Position numbers and translations under genes: made by a program. The notes beneath the pieces are model-generated. The model did not search any database. It was given only the letters and a program-made list of their open reading frames with translations, and was not told where the DNA came from. A DNA stretch of 28,729 nt. Source: JAXIHJ01 sp034189755 (GTDB lineage Bacteria > Planctomycetota > Phycisphaerae > SM23-33). The stretch lies in NCBI GenBank assembly GCA_034189755.1, contig JAXIHJ010000002.1:1-28729 (forward strand). The letters are read 5' to 3'. Below are positions 20,782-28,729 of this stretch, piece after piece (position 1 is the stretch's first letter; every line of letters begins with the position of its first letter).

Positions 20782-21948
20782 ATGAAAGCAGCGATACTGC
20801 GAGAGGTCCTCGACGGAGAGACAAGGGTCGCCTTGGTGCCGGAGACAGTACGGCGGCTTGAGAAGCTGGCTTTGGAAATCGTAGTGGAGGCCGGCGCCGG
20901 CGAAAAGGCGTACATCACCGACGCGGACTATCAGGCTGCCGGTGCACACGTCCAGGCCGACGCCGAAAAGCTGTTGGCCGAGGCAGACCTTGTTCTGAAA
21001 GTCAATCCACCTGCCGACGGCGGCTCCGCCGGTCGCAACGAACTGGCCATGCTGAAGGCCGGGACTATTCTGGTGGCCATCCTTCAGCCGTCAGTCAATC
21101 TGCCGCTTGTCCGGCGACTGGCCGAGGGCAATATCACGAGCTTTGCATTGGACGCCATCCCGCGTATTACACGTGGCCAGTCGATGGACGTCTTGAGCAG
21201 CATGAGCATGCTGGCCGGCTACAAGGCCGCCCTCCTGGCGGCTGGGACACTGAGCAAGATTACACCGATGATGATGACGGCGGCCGGAACATTCCCACCG
21301 GCCAAAGCGGTTGTCATCGGGGCGGGGGTGGCAGGGCTTCAGGCCATCGCAACGCTGCGGCGGCTTGGCGTTATTGTCAAGGCGGTGGACACACGCCCCG
21401 CCGTCAAGGAAGAGACTGAAACTCTGGGCGCCCAGTTTATCACCCTCGAGGTCGAACACACCCAGGCCCAGGACGCCGGCGGCTACGCCATGGACCTCGG
21501 CGAGGATTTTTACAAGCAGGAACAGGACATCCTTGCCCCCCACGTTCAGGAAGCCGACGTGGTTATTTCCACCGCCCTTATCCCGAACCGCCGTGCCCCG
21601 CTGCTGATTTCGGAGCAGATGGTCAGCCAGATGAAGCCCGGTGCGGTAATCGTGGACCTGGCCGCGGCGGGCGGCGGCAACTGCACGCTGTCACAGCCAG
21701 ACCAGCGGGTCGTCCGCAACAACGTGACGATTATCGCGCCCCTGAACCTGTCGGCCAAACTTCCCGTCCATGCCAGCCAGATGTTCTCCCGCAACATCGC
21801 AACTTTCGTGGCCGAATTCGTCAAGGACGGGCAGGTCCAACTCGATATGGAGAACGAAATTATCGCCGGCTGTATGATTACCCACCAGGGAAAGATCACA
21901 CACGAGGCGACACTGAAAGCCATAGAATCAGGCGAGGTGAAACCATGA
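20782..21948 (+). CDS. pntAA: NAD(P) transhydrogenase subunit alpha, part 1 (domain I)
   Basis: A 388-residue soluble NAD(H)-binding subunit of proton-translocating transhydrogenase, which couples hydride transfer between NADH and NADP+ to proton flow across the membrane. The N-terminus has the alanine-dehydrogenase-like R-V-A-L-V-P-E-T. The conserved R-G-Q-S-M-D-V-L-S-S segment follows, then the Rossmann motif V-I-G-A-G-V-A-G-L-Q-A-I-A. The end matches the family (I-T-H-Q-G-K-I-T-H-E). Membrane domain II is absent here and supplied by the next two genes, the three-gene arrangement of many bacteria. The start ATG 20782 has only a weak AGAAAG upstream. The stop overlaps the pntAB start. Confidence 0.94.
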   Translation: MKAAILREVLDGETRVALVPETVRRLEKLALEIVVEAGAGEKAYITDADYQAAGAHVQADAEKLLAEADLVLKVNPPADGGSAGRNELAMLKAGTILVAILQPSVNLPLVRRLAEGNITSFALDAIPRITRGQSMDVLSSMSMLAGYKAALLAAGTLSKITPMMMTAAGTFPPAKAVVIGAGVAGLQAIATLRRLGVIVKAVDTRPAVKEETETLGAQFITLEVEHTQAQDAGGYAMDLGEDFYKQEQDILAPHVQEADVVISTALIPNRRAPLLISEQMVSQMKPGAVIVDLAAAGGGNCTLSQPDQRVVRNNVTIIAPLNLSAKLPVHASQMFSRNIATFVAEFVKDGQVQLDMENEIIAGCMITHQGKITHEATLKAIESGEVKP

Positions 21949-22226
21949 TGTTACCATTGGTAATCGCAGTAACGATTTTTGTCTTGGCGACGCTTCTTGG
22001 CCTGGAGGTTATCACCAAGGTTCCCACGCAGCTTCACACGCCGCTGATGAGCGGCTCGAACGCAATCAGCGGCATAACGATTATCGGTGCGATTCTCGCG
22101 GCGGGCGCGGGCGGCTGGCTGGGCGGCACGTTCGGTGTGCTGGCCGTCGCGGCGGCGATGATCAACGTGGTCGGCGGATACCTCGTAACCGACCGGATGC
22201 TTCGCATGTTCAAGAGAAAAAGGTAA
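21945..22226 (+). CDS. pntAB: NAD(P) transhydrogenase subunit alpha, part 2
   Basis: A 93-residue membrane subunit with three hydrophobic helices (about residues 2-22, 40-58 and 61-83). The conserved segment V-P-T-Q-L-H-T-P-L-M-S-G-S-N-A-I-S-G marks the transhydrogenase proton-channel domain. Length is standard for the separate PntAB polypeptide. The start ATG 21945 overlaps the pntAA stop by 4 bp, and pntB follows after 6 bp, so the three subunits are translated together. It forms the proton path with PntB. Confidence 0.93.
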   Translation: MMLPLVIAVTIFVLATLLGLEVITKVPTQLHTPLMSGSNAISGITIIGAILAAGAGGWLGGTFGVLAVAAAMINVVGGYLVTDRMLRMFKRKR

Positions 22227-22232
22227 ACGCCG

Positions 22233-23645
22233 ATGAGCACGGAACTGACGACTATTGCATATTTGATTGCTGCGGTGCTGTTCGTCTTTGCGCTGAAGCG
22301 GATGGCCTCGCCCAAGACCGCCCGGCTGGGCAATCTTTTCGGCGCCGTCGGCATGCTCATCGCCATCGTCGTAACGCTGCTTGCGAGCAAGCCCGGTATC
22401 CTCAGCGACGCCAGGGGCCTCATGCAGGACTGGGGCTGGTGGTTCATTATTGCCGGCGCTCTCATCGGCGCGGTCGTCGGTGGTTTTCTGGCTGTAACGG
22501 TCAAGATGACCGCTATGCCGCAGATGGTGGCCATGTTTAACGGCTTCGGCGGGCTGGCGTCGGGGCTGGTCGTTTTCGTGGAAATATGGAAGCGCCATCC
22601 TACGGGGAGCGACGATCTGTATCTCGTCATAACCGTCGCCATCAGCACGTTAATCGGCTGGGTAACGTTTACCGGCTCGCTGGTGGCGTTCGCCAAATTG
22701 CAGGAGTTCATCGTTTCGGGGCGGCCTACGGTCTTCCCGCTCCAGAAAATCGTAAACTTCGCCCTGCTGGCGCTGACGGTGGGGCTTATCGTACTTTGGG
22801 GGTTCCTGCCCGAACAGCGCGTGCTGATAATCCCGATTGCGGTGCTGGCTTCGGTGCTGGGCGTGCTGTTTACGATTCCCATCGGCGGCGCGGACATGCC
22901 GGTAGTCATCTCGCTGCTGAACAGTTACTCCGGCCTAGCTGCGTGCGCGACGGGGTTCGTGCTCGGCAATCCGGGTTTAATCATCGCAGGTTCACTGGTC
23001 GGTGCGTCGGGCATCGTTCTGACGCGGCTGATGTGCGTAGCGATGAACCGCTCTCTGGCCAACGTGCTGTTTGCAGCTGTGGGCACGGCCGTCGCCGGTA
23101 AGACCGGCGAGCAGCGGACCGTCAAGCGATATACGCCCGAGGACGCCGCGATGGTCCTGGACGGGGCCACCCAGGTAATGATTGTGCCGGGCTACGGCAT
23201 GGCCGTCGCCCAAGCCCAGCACGCCGTCAAGGAACTGGCCGACCTGCTGACCGACCGCGGCGTAACCGTACGATACGCCATCCATCCCGTCGCCGGGCGG
23301 ATGCCCGGACACATGAACGTCCTGCTGGCCGAGGCGGAAGTGCCCTACGAGCAGCTCTACGACCTGGACCAGGCCAACGCCGAATTCGAGCAGACCGACG
23401 TGGCGCTGGTGCTCGGCGCAAACGACGTTATCAACCCGGCTGCACGCACCGACGAAGGCTGCCCGATCTACGGCATGCCGATTCTCGATGTGGACAAGGC
23501 CCGAACGGTCTTCATATGCAAGCGAAGCCTCGGCCCCGGTTTCGCCGGAATCGACAACGAACTGTTCTACTCCGACAAGACGATGATGCTCTTCGGCGAC
23601 GGCAAGGAGACGATAGTCTCGCTTGTCGCAGCGATGAAAGAGTAA
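22233..23645 (+). CDS. pntB: NAD(P) transhydrogenase subunit beta
   Basis: A 470-residue subunit. Roughly the first 270 residues form multiple transmembrane helices (domain II, with G-A-L-I-G-A-V-V-G-G and the conserved G-G-A-D-M-P-V-V-I-S-L-L-N-S-Y-S-G). The C-terminal 170 residues are the NADP(H)-binding domain III, with G-Y-G-M-A-V-A-Q-A-Q-H-A-V, A-I-H-P-V-A-G-R-M-P-G-H-M-N-V-L-L-A-E-A and V-L-G-A-N-D-V-I-N-P-A-A. All expected motifs are present. It is the last gene of the pnt operon. No terminator hairpin is obvious after its stop. Confidence 0.95.
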   Translation: MSTELTTIAYLIAAVLFVFALKRMASPKTARLGNLFGAVGMLIAIVVTLLASKPGILSDARGLMQDWGWWFIIAGALIGAVVGGFLAVTVKMTAMPQMVAMFNGFGGLASGLVVFVEIWKRHPTGSDDLYLVITVAISTLIGWVTFTGSLVAFAKLQEFIVSGRPTVFPLQKIVNFALLALTVGLIVLWGFLPEQRVLIIPIAVLASVLGVLFTIPIGGADMPVVISLLNSYSGLAACATGFVLGNPGLIIAGSLVGASGIVLTRLMCVAMNRSLANVLFAAVGTAVAGKTGEQRTVKRYTPEDAAMVLDGATQVMIVPGYGMAVAQAQHAVKELADLLTDRGVTVRYAIHPVAGRMPGHMNVLLAEAEVPYEQLYDLDQANAEFEQTDVALVLGANDVINPAARTDEGCPIYGMPILDVDKARTVFICKRSLGPGFAGIDNELFYSDKTMMLFGDGKETIVSLVAAMKE

Positions 23646-23676
23646 CACCTACCGGAATGCGACGTAAAAAGCTTGC

Positions 23677-23706
23677 TTGACTGATTTCGGCCTCCAATTG
23701 TAAAAT
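23677..23706 (+). promoter_or_regulatory. Putative promoter TTGACT-N18-TAAAAT for the pilus operon
   Basis: TTGACT (23677-23682) and TAAAAT (23701-23706) are 18 bp apart, 230 bp upstream of the assembly ATPase start. The transcript would carry a long leader of about 225 nt without recognised elements, a possible place for regulation. The 292-bp spacer (23646-23937) contains no credible gene. Confidence 0.5.
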
Positions 23707-23937
23707 GGCTTAGGCGCGGTCCATTGAGCTAAGGCCTTATGCCGGCAGGCAGTGTTGCGGCGGTTGATGTGTAAGCACTCATTCATACGTCATCCCGCTT
23801 CAGCCGGAACCATCCGCTACACCGCAGCGGCAGCGTTGAGGTCTTTTCCCCTCGGCGTGCTGCGCGGCCGGACCGCGGATCGGCACTCCCCGGCGATATC
23901 GCTATGTTGCTCTTTTATAAATGTTTACGGATATGGT

Positions 23938-25647
23938 ATGGGACGCAGACAGCGACAAAAGCTTGGTGAGATTCTTGTAGAATGGGGCGTTGTAACCACT
24001 GCGGGAGTCTCCGAAGCTCTTGAACACGCACGCAAGGAGGGACTCAGGATCGGCGAAGCCCTGGTCGCGCTCGGGCTGGCCGAGGAGGAAGATGTTACCA
24101 AAGCCCTCGCAAGCCAATATGACATGGAGTACATCGACCTGGATCGAAACGTCGTTGTGCCCAGCGAGATGCACCTCATCCCGGAAGAAATTATCCGCAG
24201 GCACCTGATCCTGCCAATGGGCCGGGAGGGCAAGCGAATCAAAGTCATCATCACCGACCCGCTCGACCTGGAAACGCTGGACATGCTGCGCTTCCGTCTG
24301 GATGCCGAACTGGACCCTTGCCTGGCGTCCAAAACCAAGCTGCGGAAATTCATCGAACAGTTCGTCCGATCAGACGTCAGCGTAGATTCCGCCGTCCAGG
24401 AACTGGAGCGCAGAGTCGAAGACGGCCTCAATCACGACGACCCGGATCAGGAACTGAGCGAAGACGCCGCCCCCATTATCCGCCTGGTTACCATGCTTAT
24501 CACCGAGGCCGTCAGAACGCGCGCCTCCGACATCCATATCGAACCTATGGTCAACCGCGTCCGCGTGCGATATCGGGTAGACGGTGTCTGCCAGGAACGA
24601 GACAACATTCCCAAGCGGCTTCAAGGCCCCGTGCTTAACAGATTCAAGATCATGGCCGGCATTGACCTGGCTGAAAAGCGACTCCCGCAAGACGGCCGAA
24701 TCAAACTGCCCATCGGCGGCAGCGAAGTCGACTTCCGCGTCTCGACACTGCCTTCTTACCACGGTGAAAGTATCGTCTTGCGTATTCTCAGGCCTGAAAG
24801 CGTCCGTATCGGCATCCCCGCACTGGGGTTTGAGCAGGACGATTACAACCGCTTCCTTCAAATTATCAAGCGGCCCAACGGCATCTTCCTCGTCACTGGC
24901 CCCACCGGCTCCGGCAAGACCACAACGCTGTATTCAGCCATGAATGACCTGAACCGCCCCGACCGGAAGATTATCACGGCCGAGGATCCAGTAGAATACA
25001 ACTTTACCGGCATCAATCAGGTTCAAGTTAATGAAGCCATCGGACTTACATTCGCCAGCATACTTCGTTCAATGTTGCGCCAAGCACCTAACATCATCTT
25101 AGTGGGCGAAATCCGCGATGTGGAGGTCGCAGAGGTTGCAATTCAAGCCGCATTGACTGGACACTTAGTTTTCAGTACACTTCACACCAACGATGCCCCG
25201 TCGGGAATTACCCGTTTAATTGACATAGGCGTAAAGCCTTTTCTCGTGGCAAGCAGCATCCAGGCCATTATGGCCCAGCGCCTGGTTCGAGTCATATGCC
25301 AGGAATGCAGGGAAGCCGACCCATCGCCCGACCAGAGAACCCTGCAAATACTCGGCTTTAGCGAGGAAGAGATCGAGACGCAAACCTTTTATAGAGGAAG
25401 GGGTTGCAACACTTGCAATGGGACGGGTTACCGAGGCCGCCAAGGTATTTTCGAGCTGATGGTCATGGACAATACCATCCGGGAGTTGGCGTTCAACCGC
25501 GCGACATTGGGTGAAATTCGCCAGGCGGCGCGAGCATCTGGTATGCGATCTCTCCTGGAGGACGGCAAGGTCAAGATTCGCAACGGTGTTACGACCCCTC
25601 AAGAACTGGTCCGGATTACACAGACAGCGGAGTTACTCGATGAGTAA
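23938..25647 (+). CDS. Type IV pilus / type II secretion assembly ATPase (PilB/GspE) with MshEN domain
   Basis: A 569-residue assembly ATPase. Residues 8-31 and 37-60 match the 24-residue MshEN motif (K/R-[L/I]-G-x2-L-V-x2-G) with a 5-residue spacer, the geometry of c-di-GMP-binding MshEN domains. The ATPase core has D-I-H-I-E-P, Walker A G-P-T-G-S-G-K-T-T-T (K327), T-A-E-D-P-V-E-Y, Walker B I-I-L-V-G-E-I-R-D and F-S-T-L-H-T-N-D. The zinc site is C-x2-C (C-Q-E-C) and C-x2-C (C-N-T-C). All catalytic residues are intact. It powers polymerisation of pilin-like subunits at the inner membrane. The frame is open to 23752, but homology begins at ATG 23938 (M-G-R-R-Q-R-Q-K-L-G). It heads an operon with pilT and a second assembly ATPase. 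Confidence 0.9.
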   Translation: MGRRQRQKLGEILVEWGVVTTAGVSEALEHARKEGLRIGEALVALGLAEEEDVTKALASQYDMEYIDLDRNVVVPSEMHLIPEEIIRRHLILPMGREGKRIKVIITDPLDLETLDMLRFRLDAELDPCLASKTKLRKFIEQFVRSDVSVDSAVQELERRVEDGLNHDDPDQELSEDAAPIIRLVTMLITEAVRTRASDIHIEPMVNRVRVRYRVDGVCQERDNIPKRLQGPVLNRFKIMAGIDLAEKRLPQDGRIKLPIGGSEVDFRVSTLPSYHGESIVLRILRPESVRIGIPALGFEQDDYNRFLQIIKRPNGIFLVTGPTGSGKTTTLYSAMNDLNRPDRKIITAEDPVEYNFTGINQVQVNEAIGLTFASILRSMLRQAPNIILVGEIRDVEVAEVAIQAALTGHLVFSTLHTNDAPSGITRLIDIGVKPFLVASSIQAIMAQRLVRVICQECREADPSPDQRTLQILGFSEEEIETQTFYRGRGCNTCNGTGYRGRQGIFELMVMDNTIRELAFNRATLGEIRQAARASGMRSLLEDGKVKIRNGVTTPQELVRITQTAELLDE

Positions 25648-25776
25648 CTCCGGCGCGTTTTATTCCGTAACCTCTTTTCCGTAAATATGTTATGTGCATT
25701 CATTAAGCCGGAGGCCTCCGGGCGGTTATGCCCAGCCCTGTATTTATGCCAATAATAACACGGATGAGGACACACC

Positions 25777-26922
25777 ATGGCAACAGTACACATTGACAGA
25801 CTCTTGGAAACCTGCATTAAACGTGGTGCCAGTGACTTACATCTCCACGTGGATCGGCCGCCCACACTCAGGCTCCATGGCCGACTCCGGCCGCTGGAAA
25901 CCAAGGTGCTGGAACCTGAAGATACCGTCTCGCTCATGAAACAAATCACTCCCGAGCGTAATCAGCAGGAACTTCAAGAGCAGGGAGGTACGGATTTTGG
26001 TTTTGAGTTCGGCAAGGCGGGCCGTTTCCGTACAGCCGTCTTTCACCAGCGAGGCTGCCTTTCCCTGACGTTGCGCCTGATTCCCAGCAAAATTTTCACC
26101 TTTGAGGAAATCGGCCTGCCGCCGATGATCCGGAACCTTTGCCGTCGGCCTCGTGGCCTGTTCCTCGTTACGGGCCCGACCGGTTCCGGCAAGACCACCA
26201 CGCTGGCAACTATGATTCACTACATCAACGAGAACTTCGACAAGCACATCATTACGATTGAAGATCCGGTTGAGTATTACCACCCGCATCGCAAGTCGAT
26301 CGTCTCGCAACGCGAGGTCGGCGGAGACGTGCCAAGCTTTTCCGAGGCGCTTCGTCGCGTGTTGCGCATGGACCCCGACGTAATTCTGGTGGGCGAGCTG
26401 CGCGATTTGGAAACCATCGAGTCGGCCTTGCGGGCTGCCGAAACCGGCCATCTGGTCTTCGCAACGCTTCATACCACGACCGCCCACCGCACGATCACGC
26501 GTATCGTGGACATGTTTCCCGTAAATCAGCAGGAACAAATTCGCGTCATGTTATCCGAGGCCTTGATCGCGGTTCTGTGCCAGGCATTGATTCCCCGAAT
26601 TGATGTTCGCGGCATGGTCGCCGCGTTTGAGTTTCTGGTCGTTACCAACGCAATCTCCAATCTGATCCGCGAGAACAAGGTGTTCCGCATTCCTTCATCG
26701 ATCCAGACCGGCAAGAAGCTGGGCATGCAACTGCTGGACGACCACCTGATGCGACTCTACGCCGAGGGAAAGATTTCCGAGGAAGACGCTATAGACTGCA
26801 GCCAGGTACCTGACGAGATGCGGGACAAGATTAAGGTATACGCCAGGAACATGTCCGCAAATGGCGCCGCTGTTCCGGCCGATGCGCAGGCCAAGACGCC
26901 AAAACAATCACCAACACAATGA
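25777..26922 (+). CDS. pilT: Twitching-motility / retraction ATPase PilT
   Basis: A 381-residue PilT homologue. The N-terminus reads G-A-S-D-L-H-L-H. Walker A is G-P-T-G-S-G-K-T-T-T (K139), the Asp box T-I-E-D-P-V-E-Y, Walker B D-P-D-V-I-L-V-G-E-L-R-D, and the His box A-T-L-H-T-T-T-A. The C-terminal A-I-S-N-L-I-R-E closely matches the AIRNLIRE retraction motif of classical PilT, unlike the PilT-like gene at 4718. It is expected to depolymerise pili and drive retraction. ATG 25777 has GAGG upstream. The 129-bp gap after the preceding gene has no strong promoter. The C-terminus has a short alanine/proline/lysine-rich tail. Confidence 0.92.
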   Translation: MATVHIDRLLETCIKRGASDLHLHVDRPPTLRLHGRLRPLETKVLEPEDTVSLMKQITPERNQQELQEQGGTDFGFEFGKAGRFRTAVFHQRGCLSLTLRLIPSKIFTFEEIGLPPMIRNLCRRPRGLFLVTGPTGSGKTTTLATMIHYINENFDKHIITIEDPVEYYHPHRKSIVSQREVGGDVPSFSEALRRVLRMDPDVILVGELRDLETIESALRAAETGHLVFATLHTTTAHRTITRIVDMFPVNQQEQIRVMLSEALIAVLCQALIPRIDVRGMVAAFEFLVVTNAISNLIRENKVFRIPSSIQTGKKLGMQLLDDHLMRLYAEGKISEEDAIDCSQVPDEMRDKIKVYARNMSANGAAVPADAQAKTPKQSPTQ

Positions 26923-26932
26923 GGAAGCACCA

Positions 26933-28687
26933 ATGGCCGTCACCAACGCCAACATCAACATCGAAGAACTAAAGGGCCGCCCGCTGGGCCGGGTCCTGGT
27001 CAAGATGGGCATCATCACCCGTGACCAAGTTCATGAGGCGCTGGAGGTGCAGAAGAAGCGTAGCGGCCCCATTGGGCAGATCCTGGTCGACCTGGGCCAT
27101 ATCGATGAAAAGTCCCGCACGTTGTCGCTGGCCTACCAGGCGGGGATGGAATACATAGACCTTCAGTCCGTCGATGTTCCGGAGGACGTCATCAAGCAGA
27201 TTCCATCGCAAATGGCGACGGCGTACAAGATCGTCCCCCTGGACTATGACGAGGCCACTAATCACGTGGTAGTGGCGCTGGCCTCGGCGGATAACTTCCG
27301 CGCGACCGACGACCTCCGGACACTGATGGGCTTCAATGTTACCGCCAAAATCGCCGACCCTGATCAACTGGATGCGGCACTGGTGAAGTATTACGACGTC
27401 GAGCCGGAGTCTATCGGCGAACTCATCAACGAAATCGCCGGCGATGAGCATCTGGCTGTCCTGGAAAACCGCCAGGAGAGCATCGACCTGGCAACAATCC
27501 GTGAGATGGCTGAGGCCAATCCGGTCAAGCGGCTGGTGAACATGGTGCTGCTGGAGGCAATTCGCAACCGCGCGTCGGACATTCACTTTGAACCGTTCGA
27601 GGACGAGTTCAAGATGCGCTATCGTATTGACGGCTTGTTGTACGAGATGCTTCCGCCGCCGAACTCGATTGCGGTGGCTATTGCCTCGCGTATCAAGGTC
27701 ATGTCGAACCTTGACATCGCCGAACGCCGCCTGCCCCAGGACGGCCGAATCGAGCTGGTGGTCAACAGCGCGCCGGTGGACCTGCGTGTGTCGGTGCTTC
27801 CGACCATGTTCGGCGAGAGCGTCGTGATGCGTGTGCTGGACCGTTCACAGGTCCAGTTGGACTTAGACCGGCTGGGCTTTCGAGAAGACGACCTGCGGAT
27901 GTTTCGTCAGCTCACCTCGCGCCCTAACGGTATCTGCATCGTTACGGGGCCGACCGGTTCCGGCAAGACTACCACGCTCTACTCGGCCTTGAGCGAGTTG
28001 AACAATGTAGCGGTGAAAATCCTCACCAGCGAGGACCCTGTCGAATACGACATCGACGGACTTGTCCAGGTGCAGATCAACGATGACATTGGACTGACGT
28101 TCGCCCGTTGTCTGAGACACTTTTTGCGACAGGACCCCGACGTTGTGCTGATCGGGGAAATTCGCGACCTGGAAACGGCGGAGATTGCCGTCCAGGCCTC
28201 GTTGACCGGGCACTTGGTGTTTTCCACGCTGCATACCAACGACGCGCCTTCTTCAATCGCCCGTCTGCTGGACCTGGGACTGGAACCGTTCCTGATCACC
28301 GCAACACTGGAGGGCATTGTGGCGCAGCGGCTGGTGCGGCGGGTTTGCCCGCGGTGCAGGGAACAGTTCACCCCCACCGAAGACATGCTCATGGAACTCA
28401 ACCTGACGCTCGATGATGTAGCGGAAAAGCAGTTTTATCGCGGTACCGGATGTGACTATTGCCGGAACACGGGTTACAGCGGCCGGCTTGCCATTTTCGA
28501 GATCATGATACTGGACGATGAACTACGCGAGCTGATTATGAAACGCAGCAGCGCGAACGTGCTCCGTGAGGCCGCCCGCAAGCGCGGCATGCGAACGCTG
28601 CGAGAGGGCGGATTGTTGGCTATCTTCGACGGGCTGACCACGATTGAAGAGGTTGTCAGCCAGACAATTACCGAGGATATGGGGTAG
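26933..28687 (+). CDS. Second PilB/GspE-type assembly ATPase with MshEN-like domain
   Basis: A 584-residue assembly ATPase. Residues 17-40 and 46-69 form tandem MshEN-like motifs with a 5-residue spacer, but the leading arginine of each is proline (P-L-G and P-I-G), so c-di-GMP binding is less certain than in the first paralogue. The core has D-I-H-F-E-P, Walker A G-P-T-G-S-G-K-T-T-T (K345), S-E-D-P-V-E-Y, Walker B D-P-D-V-V-L-I-G-E-I-R-D, F-S-T-L-H-T-N-D and zinc cysteines C-P-R-C and C-D-Y-C. ATG 26933 has GAGGAAG about 7 bases upstream and follows the pilT stop by 10 bp. Two complete assembly ATPases in one operon suggest either two pilus-like systems or a division of labour. Confidence 0.9.
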   Translation: MAVTNANINIEELKGRPLGRVLVKMGIITRDQVHEALEVQKKRSGPIGQILVDLGHIDEKSRTLSLAYQAGMEYIDLQSVDVPEDVIKQIPSQMATAYKIVPLDYDEATNHVVVALASADNFRATDDLRTLMGFNVTAKIADPDQLDAALVKYYDVEPESIGELINEIAGDEHLAVLENRQESIDLATIREMAEANPVKRLVNMVLLEAIRNRASDIHFEPFEDEFKMRYRIDGLLYEMLPPPNSIAVAIASRIKVMSNLDIAERRLPQDGRIELVVNSAPVDLRVSVLPTMFGESVVMRVLDRSQVQLDLDRLGFREDDLRMFRQLTSRPNGICIVTGPTGSGKTTTLYSALSELNNVAVKILTSEDPVEYDIDGLVQVQINDDIGLTFARCLRHFLRQDPDVVLIGEIRDLETAEIAVQASLTGHLVFSTLHTNDAPSSIARLLDLGLEPFLITATLEGIVAQRLVRRVCPRCREQFTPTEDMLMELNLTLDDVAEKQFYRGTGCDYCRNTGYSGRLAIFEIMILDDELRELIMKRSSANVLREAARKRGMRTLREGGLLAIFDGLTTIEEVVSQTITEDMG

Positions 28688-28697
28688 GCGAAACTTT

Positions 28698-28729
28698 ATG
28701 AATGCACTTGATGATTACCAGGAGCGAGT
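28698..28729 (+). CDS. Start of the next operon gene (partial)
   Basis: ATG 28698 opens a frame M-N-A-L-D-D-Y-Q-E-R that runs off the window after about ten codons. It lies 10 bp after the assembly ATPase stop. By position a PilC/GspF inner-membrane platform protein would be expected, but the visible residues are too few to show this. Confidence 0.4.
   Translation, partial: MNALDDYQER

Noticed and set aside
22034..22909. Long minus-strand frame (291 codons) across pntAB and pntB
   Set aside because: It is antisense to well-conserved transhydrogenase genes and its translation is low-complexity T/S/P/A-rich without motifs.

Overview
The window looks like ordinary bacterial chromosome at roughly 55-60% GC, densely coding on both strands. 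I see no tRNA, rRNA, CRISPR array, insertion sequence or phage gene. The gene content and style suggest a member of the PVC group, most likely Planctomycetota of the Phycisphaerae type: paired YkgJ-like cysteine-cluster proteins, a TIGR03790-like exported protein, a release-factor-like GGQ protein, several secretion ATPases outside one compact operon, and TTG/GTG starts. This is an inference from gene content, not a phylogenetic result.

Layout. 1-360: short non-coding stretch with a 10-bp tandem repeat (AAYTGGGCGC). 362-1277: two overlapping cysteine-cluster genes. 1555-2802: HU-like DNA-binding protein, small lipoprotein, coaD. 2803-3117: convergent spacer with two similar tandem hairpins, one a clear intrinsic terminator for nadD. 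3118-3759: nadD (minus). 3891-8767: apparent operon hisF, a PilT-like ATPase, a membrane-anchored GspE/PilB homologue that has lost both the Walker A lysine and the Walker B glutamate, and a CvpA-like membrane protein with a large unassigned C-terminal region. 8799-9560: lipoprotein alpha/beta hydrolase (minus). 9729-13260: operon of a TIGR03790-like exported protein, a galactokinase-like GHMP kinase and a lipoprotein. 13285-15258: M48 metalloprotease lipoprotein and mtnA (minus). 15471-16567: csrA converging, with a shared CTAG stop, on a membrane HD-GYP-like protein that lacks the catalytic HD histidine. 16708-18306: divergent GGQ release-factor-like gene and a 2-hydroxyacid dehydrogenase. 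18483-20687: exported HEAT-repeat protein with an embedded receiver-like fold, behind a near-perfect sigma70-type promoter. 20782-23645: pntAA-pntAB-pntB transhydrogenase operon. 23938-28729: type IV pilus / type II secretion operon with an assembly ATPase, PilT, a second assembly ATPase and the first codons of another gene.

How it fits together. The window holds five PilT/GspE-family proteins in two loci. The right-hand locus looks like a standard pilus or pseudopilus motor set. Both of its assembly ATPases carry the 24+5+24-residue tandem motif of MshEN c-di-GMP-binding domains. The left-hand locus pairs an apparently active PilT-like ATPase with a dead, membrane-bound partner and a CvpA-like protein. 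This is the best candidate here for an undescribed machine. CsrA, a degenerate HD-GYP protein and the MshEN motifs all point to post-transcriptional and c-di-GMP-type control of surface structures, although physical linkage does not prove a shared pathway.

A second theme is initiation. Several promoter-proximal genes (the first YkgJ gene, hisF, mtnA, the GGQ gene, the 2-hydroxyacid dehydrogenase) have no good Shine-Dalgarno sequence but have a -10-like hexamer 6-8 bases before the ATG, as expected for leaderless mRNAs. Operon-internal genes mostly have clear Shine-Dalgarno sequences.
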